NCBI GenBank assembly: GCA_025355875.1
Contig: JANXYV010000186.1
Location: forward strand, 32,301-96,300
Direction of reading: 5' to 3'
Source: Prolixibacteraceae bacterium
GTDB taxonomy: Bacteria; Bacteroidota; Bacteroidia; Bacteroidales; Prolixibacteraceae
DNA length: 64,000 nucleotides
In this document: one piece after another, positions 62,101 through 64,000 of the stretch
Layout of the letters: every line of letters starts with the position of its first letter
How positions within the stretch are numbered: position 1 is the stretch's first letter
Program-made: the position numbers and the translations under genes
The notes under the pieces: generated by a model
Database searches by the model: none
What the model saw: only the letters and a program-made list of their open reading frames with translations
What the model was told of the DNA's origin: nothing

Positions 62101-62533
62101 CGATTTGCAAATCCTGTTTCCGGATAAATATATTTCAAGCACGTCGGAACGAATGCTGCTTTACCGCGAACTCGACAACCTTGAAAGCGAGGAAGCTTTG
62201 GTGCAGTTTGAAGCCGGGCTGGCCGACCGTTTTGGCGCGCTTCCTCCTGAAAGTTTGGAATTAATCGAAGTCGTTCGCCTGCGTTGGGCGGCGATCAATC
62301 TGGGAATGGAAAAAATTATCCTGAAAAACCACAAGATGGTTTGCCATTTTATTTCCGATCCGCAATCGATATTTTACCAGTCGCCTGCGTTTGGGAAAGT
62401 TCTGAAATATGTGCAAAACAATCCTCAAACCTGCCGGATGAAAGAAGGCAACAATCGCTTGTCGCTCACTTTCGAGAAGGTAAAAAGTGTAAAAAGGGCG
62501 AAAGAGGTGCTGGTTGGGGTTGGGGAAGTTTAA
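59165..62533 (+). CDS. mfd: Transcription-repair coupling factor
   Basis: Displaces stalled RNA polymerase and recruits UvrA. Frame of 1122 residues. UvrB-homology region (GLVGSSRSILACLL, Walker-like degenerate), the RNAP-interaction domain VHIDHGIGKFMGL, helicase motifs GDVGFGKTEIAIRA (I), VDEEQKFGV (II), TLTATPIPRTL (III), ESGLDIPNANT (V) and QLRGRVGRSNKKAF (VI), and the C-terminal TRCF domain. First ATG at 59165 conflicts with the promoter at 59148-59177; TTG at 59189 or 59195 may be the true start, trimming 8-10 residues. Confidence 0.95.
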   Translation: MRTFAPNILILERKDFRSLFRKHDLTSGLCKLLNTPGEKVHLQGLVGSSRSILACLLSEEIQKTFVICLNDKEEAAYFYDDLNVLEPEVLVLFFPSSYKRSVHYETIEQENIILRTEVLNSLKAEKPLLIVTYPEALVEKVISIEGLASHTFQVSNGDKLSIEFVNEVLYEYGFERVDFVYEPGQYSIRGSIVDVYSYSSEDPYRLDFFGDEVDTIRSFNLDNQISKEALSRISIIPNIQQDLKDEERISFLDFIPADSLLFLNDIQLIVDLIQFNFEQTVEKAEPEEERKIWFTKLLSGDVFSKEIKRFSCVEFGQKIYFRHSKKVTYHTNHQPVFHKNFDMLAENLVDYQDLGFTNYILSANVSQTDRLKAIFEDKGLKVSFRPVNFTLHEGFIDHDRKICCYTDHQIFERYHRFQIKSRKAERDSITFKELNKLHQGDWVVHIDHGIGKFMGLVKTEVDGKLQEAIRLNYKDNDVLLVSIQNLHRISKYKGKDGTDPNISKLGSGAWQKMKDRTKLKVKDIAKELIELYAQRLQETGFAFSPDSYLQTELEASFIYEDTPDQVKSTIAVKADMEKEIPMDRLVCGDVGFGKTEIAIRAAFKAVADSKQVAVLVPTTLLALQHFKTFTDRLADFPAKVEYISRLRKAADVKQVLDDTKAGKVDILIGTHKLIGKQVIFKDLGLLIVDEEQKFGVSVKEKLKQMKVNVDTLTLTATPIPRTLQFSMMGARDLSIIQTAPPNRYPITTELHGFSEDIIREAIQYEMARDGQVFFLHNRVSNIYEVEAVIKKIVPGVRTVVGHGQMDGEKLENVMMNFINGEFDVLISTTIIESGLDIPNANTIIINHAENFGLSDLHQLRGRVGRSNKKAFCYLLAPPLSTVTNEARRRLRAIEEFSELGSGFNIAMQDLDIRGAGNLLGAEQSGFIADIGFETYHRILNEAIQELKQTEFKELFKDETDDSSQAFLNVKFGSDCQIDTDLQILFPDKYISSTSERMLLYRELDNLESEEALVQFEAGLADRFGALPPESLELIEVVRLRWAAINLGMEKIILKNHKMVCHFISDPQSIFYQSPAFGKVLKYVQNNPQTCRMKEGNNRLSLTFEKVKSVKRAKEVLVGVGEV

Positions 62534-62534
62534 A

Positions 62535-62849
62535 TTAGATTTCTATCTTAATCCCGTATTTAATAATCTGATCGACAATTGGAACACGGAAATCAAACTC
62601 TTCTTTGGTAAAAGCATGAGGTTCAATAATTGTCTCTTCGCCTTTTCGGATAACCATTAATTTGACTTCGGTTTCAAAAGTATGACTGGTTTTACTGTTC
62701 AGTACGATTGCCAAATCGATATCGCTGTTATCATGCTGATTACCTTTGGCAAACGACCCGAACAACCATGCTTCTGAAAAACCCAAATCGGAATTCCGGA
62801 CACGCTGCAAATATCCTTTGCTAATTCTTAAAGCTTCGCTTTTATCCAT
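62535..62849 (-). CDS. MNT-type nucleotidyltransferase
   Basis: 104 residues from ATG 62849 (TTG three codons upstream). The minimal nucleotidyltransferase motif GSFAKGNQHDNSDIDLAIVL has GSxxxG and the DxD metal pair intact. Paired with an overlapping HEPN gene upstream (22-bp overlap). Such pairs act as type VII toxin-antitoxin systems, where MNT AMPylates the HEPN ribonuclease, but many are uncharacterised. Ends one base after the mfd stop. Confidence 0.85.
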   Translation of the reverse strand: MDKSEALRISKGYLQRVRNSDLGFSEAWLFGSFAKGNQHDNSDIDLAIVLNSKTSHTFETEVKLMVIRKGEETIIEPHAFTKEEFDFRVPIVDQIIKYGIKIEI

Positions 62850-63154
62850 AACCGGCAATCTTTAATTTTGTCAATCCATTCTGAAGTAAAACTATCTGTA
62901 CAAAGCTGGTAAAAGCTTTGCTTGTAATCGTCGTATCTGGCGTTGATGTTGAATCGCGAAATACTGTCTAAAAGTATTTGGTGTGTCAAATCCAATTCAA
63001 CATCAGTTTTTTCACAAATCCGTCTCAAATCGTGAATCATCGGAGGAAATTCATCCTTTGATTTCACATAAACAGCTTTCAGAAGTTTCTCAATCACCAG
63101 ATGCCCCATGAACAAAGCCCAATTGTTATTTTGAGTTTGATACAAATCAATCAT
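62828..63154 (-). CDS. HEPN-domain protein, N-terminus uncertain
   Basis: 108 residues from ATG 63154. All-helical; NNNWALFMGHLVIEKLLKAVYVKSKDEFPP matches the HEPN core, and ARYDDYKQS takes the place of the ARYPD block. No clear RX4-6H ribonuclease motif found. The helix upstream (INFESENHWIDSSEKDFKAM) is in frame and looks like the missing first HEPN helix, but no ATG precedes it before a stop at 63215-63217; an ATT at 63209-63211 or a lost start codon are the options. Confidence 0.75.
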   Translation of the reverse strand: MIDLYQTQNNNWALFMGHLVIEKLLKAVYVKSKDEFPPMIHDLRRICEKTDVELDLTHQILLDSISRFNINARYDDYKQSFYQLCTDSFTSEWIDKIKDCRLWIKAKL

Positions 63155-63289
63155 GGCTTTGAAATCCTTTTCAGAACTATCAATCCAATGATTTTCAGAT
63201 TCAAAGTTAATCTTTTACAACAATAATTCGCCGATCAGCATTCCTTTCGTTAAATCCCATTTCCAAACAATGCAACGGTTGTGTTTACC

Positions 63290-63316
63290 CCTGTCAGGTT
63301 TCCGAAACCTGACAGG
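63290..63316. repeat. REP-like palindrome CCTGTCAGGTTT / AAACCTGACAGG
   Basis: A perfect 12-bp inverted repeat with loop CCG, standing in the 181-bp gap between two converging-side genes. No T run follows, so not a classical terminator. The same motif is common in Bacteroidota genomes as a dispersed palindrome; its count here is unknown. Confidence 0.7.
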
Positions 63317-63335
63317 ATTGGAAATCGAAGCCGTT

Positions 63336-63749
63336 TCAACTGATCAGAACTTTATTACTCTTCGTTTTCAGTTGATTTTTTTTCATGAAATGGCTGACGA
63401 TAAAAAGAATTCCAACCAGAACAAACGGGATATTAATCAGAAGAACGACCATCAGGCTATTCCCGACGGTCATCCCGTTTCGGTTATGGTTGAGCAAATA
63501 GATGAATGGGCTCAGACCCAGACCAATTGCGGTAAGGATGACACCACCAACGAATTCCCATTTCCAGCCAACAATCAAAATGGCAATCAGGACAAACGAC
63601 GGAATAAGGTGCATCAAGAAATCGCCGATCTGCTGCCAGATGGTGAGCCCCGGGGCAAAGGCATCGAGTGCGAACATGCTTACAAAGAGAATGGCCAGGA
63701 TACAAATAACCCGTGGCAACCAATGGATAAGTTTGAGGGATGAGGTCAT
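63336..63749 (-). CDS. Small integral membrane protein, unknown
   Basis: 137 residues from ATG 63749; earlier in-frame codons are upstream noise. Four hydrophobic helices (about residues 12-27, 40-60, 66-85, 96-120), ending in a basic tail (KKNQLKTKSNKVLIS). No motif recognised. The first helix is followed by a FAPGLTIWQQIGDFLMHLIPS loop pattern that I do not recognise. Single gene, separate from the HEPN-MNT pair by a REP-like palindrome. Confidence 0.6.
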   Translation of the reverse strand: MTSSLKLIHWLPRVICILAILFVSMFALDAFAPGLTIWQQIGDFLMHLIPSFVLIAILIVGWKWEFVGGVILTAIGLGLSPFIYLLNHNRNGMTVGNSLMVVLLINIPFVLVGILFIVSHFMKKNQLKTKSNKVLIS

Positions 63750-63954
63750 GGTGAATCGGTTTTTTTGCCCTACTCTTCTGGCTTTTCGGAGACGCCCCGT
63801 TTTTATTGTGGGTTCTGGCCTCCACATATTTTTCCGGATTTATTTTTTCAGGTATTTATCTAAGTACATGACAAAAATTTGAATACATCTATATCCGATT
63901 GAAAGTTAGGGTTTAACAGTACTGTGGCGATATATGTCAATCCATGTTTAAAAA

Positions 63955-63962
63955 TACTTTTG
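63955..63962 (+). promoter_or_regulatory. -7-like box near the right edge
   Basis: TACTTTTG on the plus strand. The last 250 bp hold no gene I can support; this may be the promoter of a gene starting past the window. Confidence 0.35.
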
Positions 63963-64000
63963 GCCTTATTCCCATGTTTTTTGATTTGAATGGGCTTAAC

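Noticed and set aside
1..64000. CRISPR arrays, tRNA, rRNA, complete insertion sequences or prophage
   Set aside because: No regularly spaced identical repeats with unique spacers, no tRNA-like cloverleaf or rRNA sequence and no transposase or phage structural gene was recognised in either strand.

Overview
This window comes from a Bacteroidota chromosome, probably a Marinilabiliales/Prolixibacteraceae-type organism (class assignment firm, family only inferred). The evidence is the long (about 620-residue) plant-like IspG, a GldA-type ABC ATPase, an S46 dipeptidyl-peptidase, a type IX secretion C-terminal sorting domain, a DUF2723 membrane protein, HU/CCDC81-SPOR architecture, and repeated occurrence of the Bacteroidota promoter signature (-33 TTTG-like, about 19 bp, -7 TAnnTTTG). 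Most genes are ordinary housekeeping genes. I saw no rRNA, tRNA or CRISPR array.

Layout, left to right. 1-9.7 kb, all minus strand: 5' part of ileS, a PhoB/PhoR-like two-component pair with an AlkD-like gene upstream, metK with a long leader, a lipocalin/TPR/SusE-F-like secreted protein, a SnoaL-like protein, an AraC regulator and a GldA-type ATPase. 9.7-22.2 kb: ispG, a DUF4143-type ATPase with a promoter built on 33-bp-phased repeats, a HAD phosphatase, a tightly overlapped methylthioadenosine salvage operon (mtnA, class II aldolase, mtnP), a SPOR protein, galE, an S46 peptidase and rfbB. 22.2-27.5 kb is an AT-rich accessory patch. It holds a DUF4258/DUF2283 pair bracketed by a duplication of the rfbB 3' end, a small unknown protein, a 1314-residue GLUG/InlB-B-repeat surface protein with a T9SS tail, and a divergent XRE regulator with two matching palindromic operators around the shared promoter.

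27.6-33.4 kb: a lipoprotein amidase, then a two-gene metal-transport operon. It pairs a soluble PRC/MgtE-N/CBS protein with an Nramp-family transporter whose metal-site motifs are altered. A leader carries a 14-codon upstream ORF starting MDEGP and a hairpin covering an unusually strong Shine-Dalgarno. A carbohydrate-porin-like gene follows. 33.4-42.5 kb: purD, a deacetylase, a DUF2723 protein and the rplM-rpsI-rpsB-tsf cluster. 42.8-48.1 kb: two glycosyltransferases and an O-antigen ligase downstream of dnaG. 48.3-64 kb: a PepSY protein, comF, a five-gene minus-strand run (two metallophosphoesterases, sirtuin, OMP, AGE-family epimerase), a degenerate Nudix protein, aspartokinase, a TIM-barrel isomerase, an atypical thymidylate synthase, mfd, a HEPN-MNT pair and a small membrane protein.

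The two places most likely to hold something undescribed are the 29.2-31.9 kb leader-CBS-Nramp locus (candidate Mg2+ uptake system with a peptide-sensing leader) and the 22.1-27.5 kb accessory patch (cassette insertion at rfbB plus an XRE-controlled adhesin). Promoter calls rest on motif matching by eye, and all functional assignments on recognition of family motifs; no searches were run.
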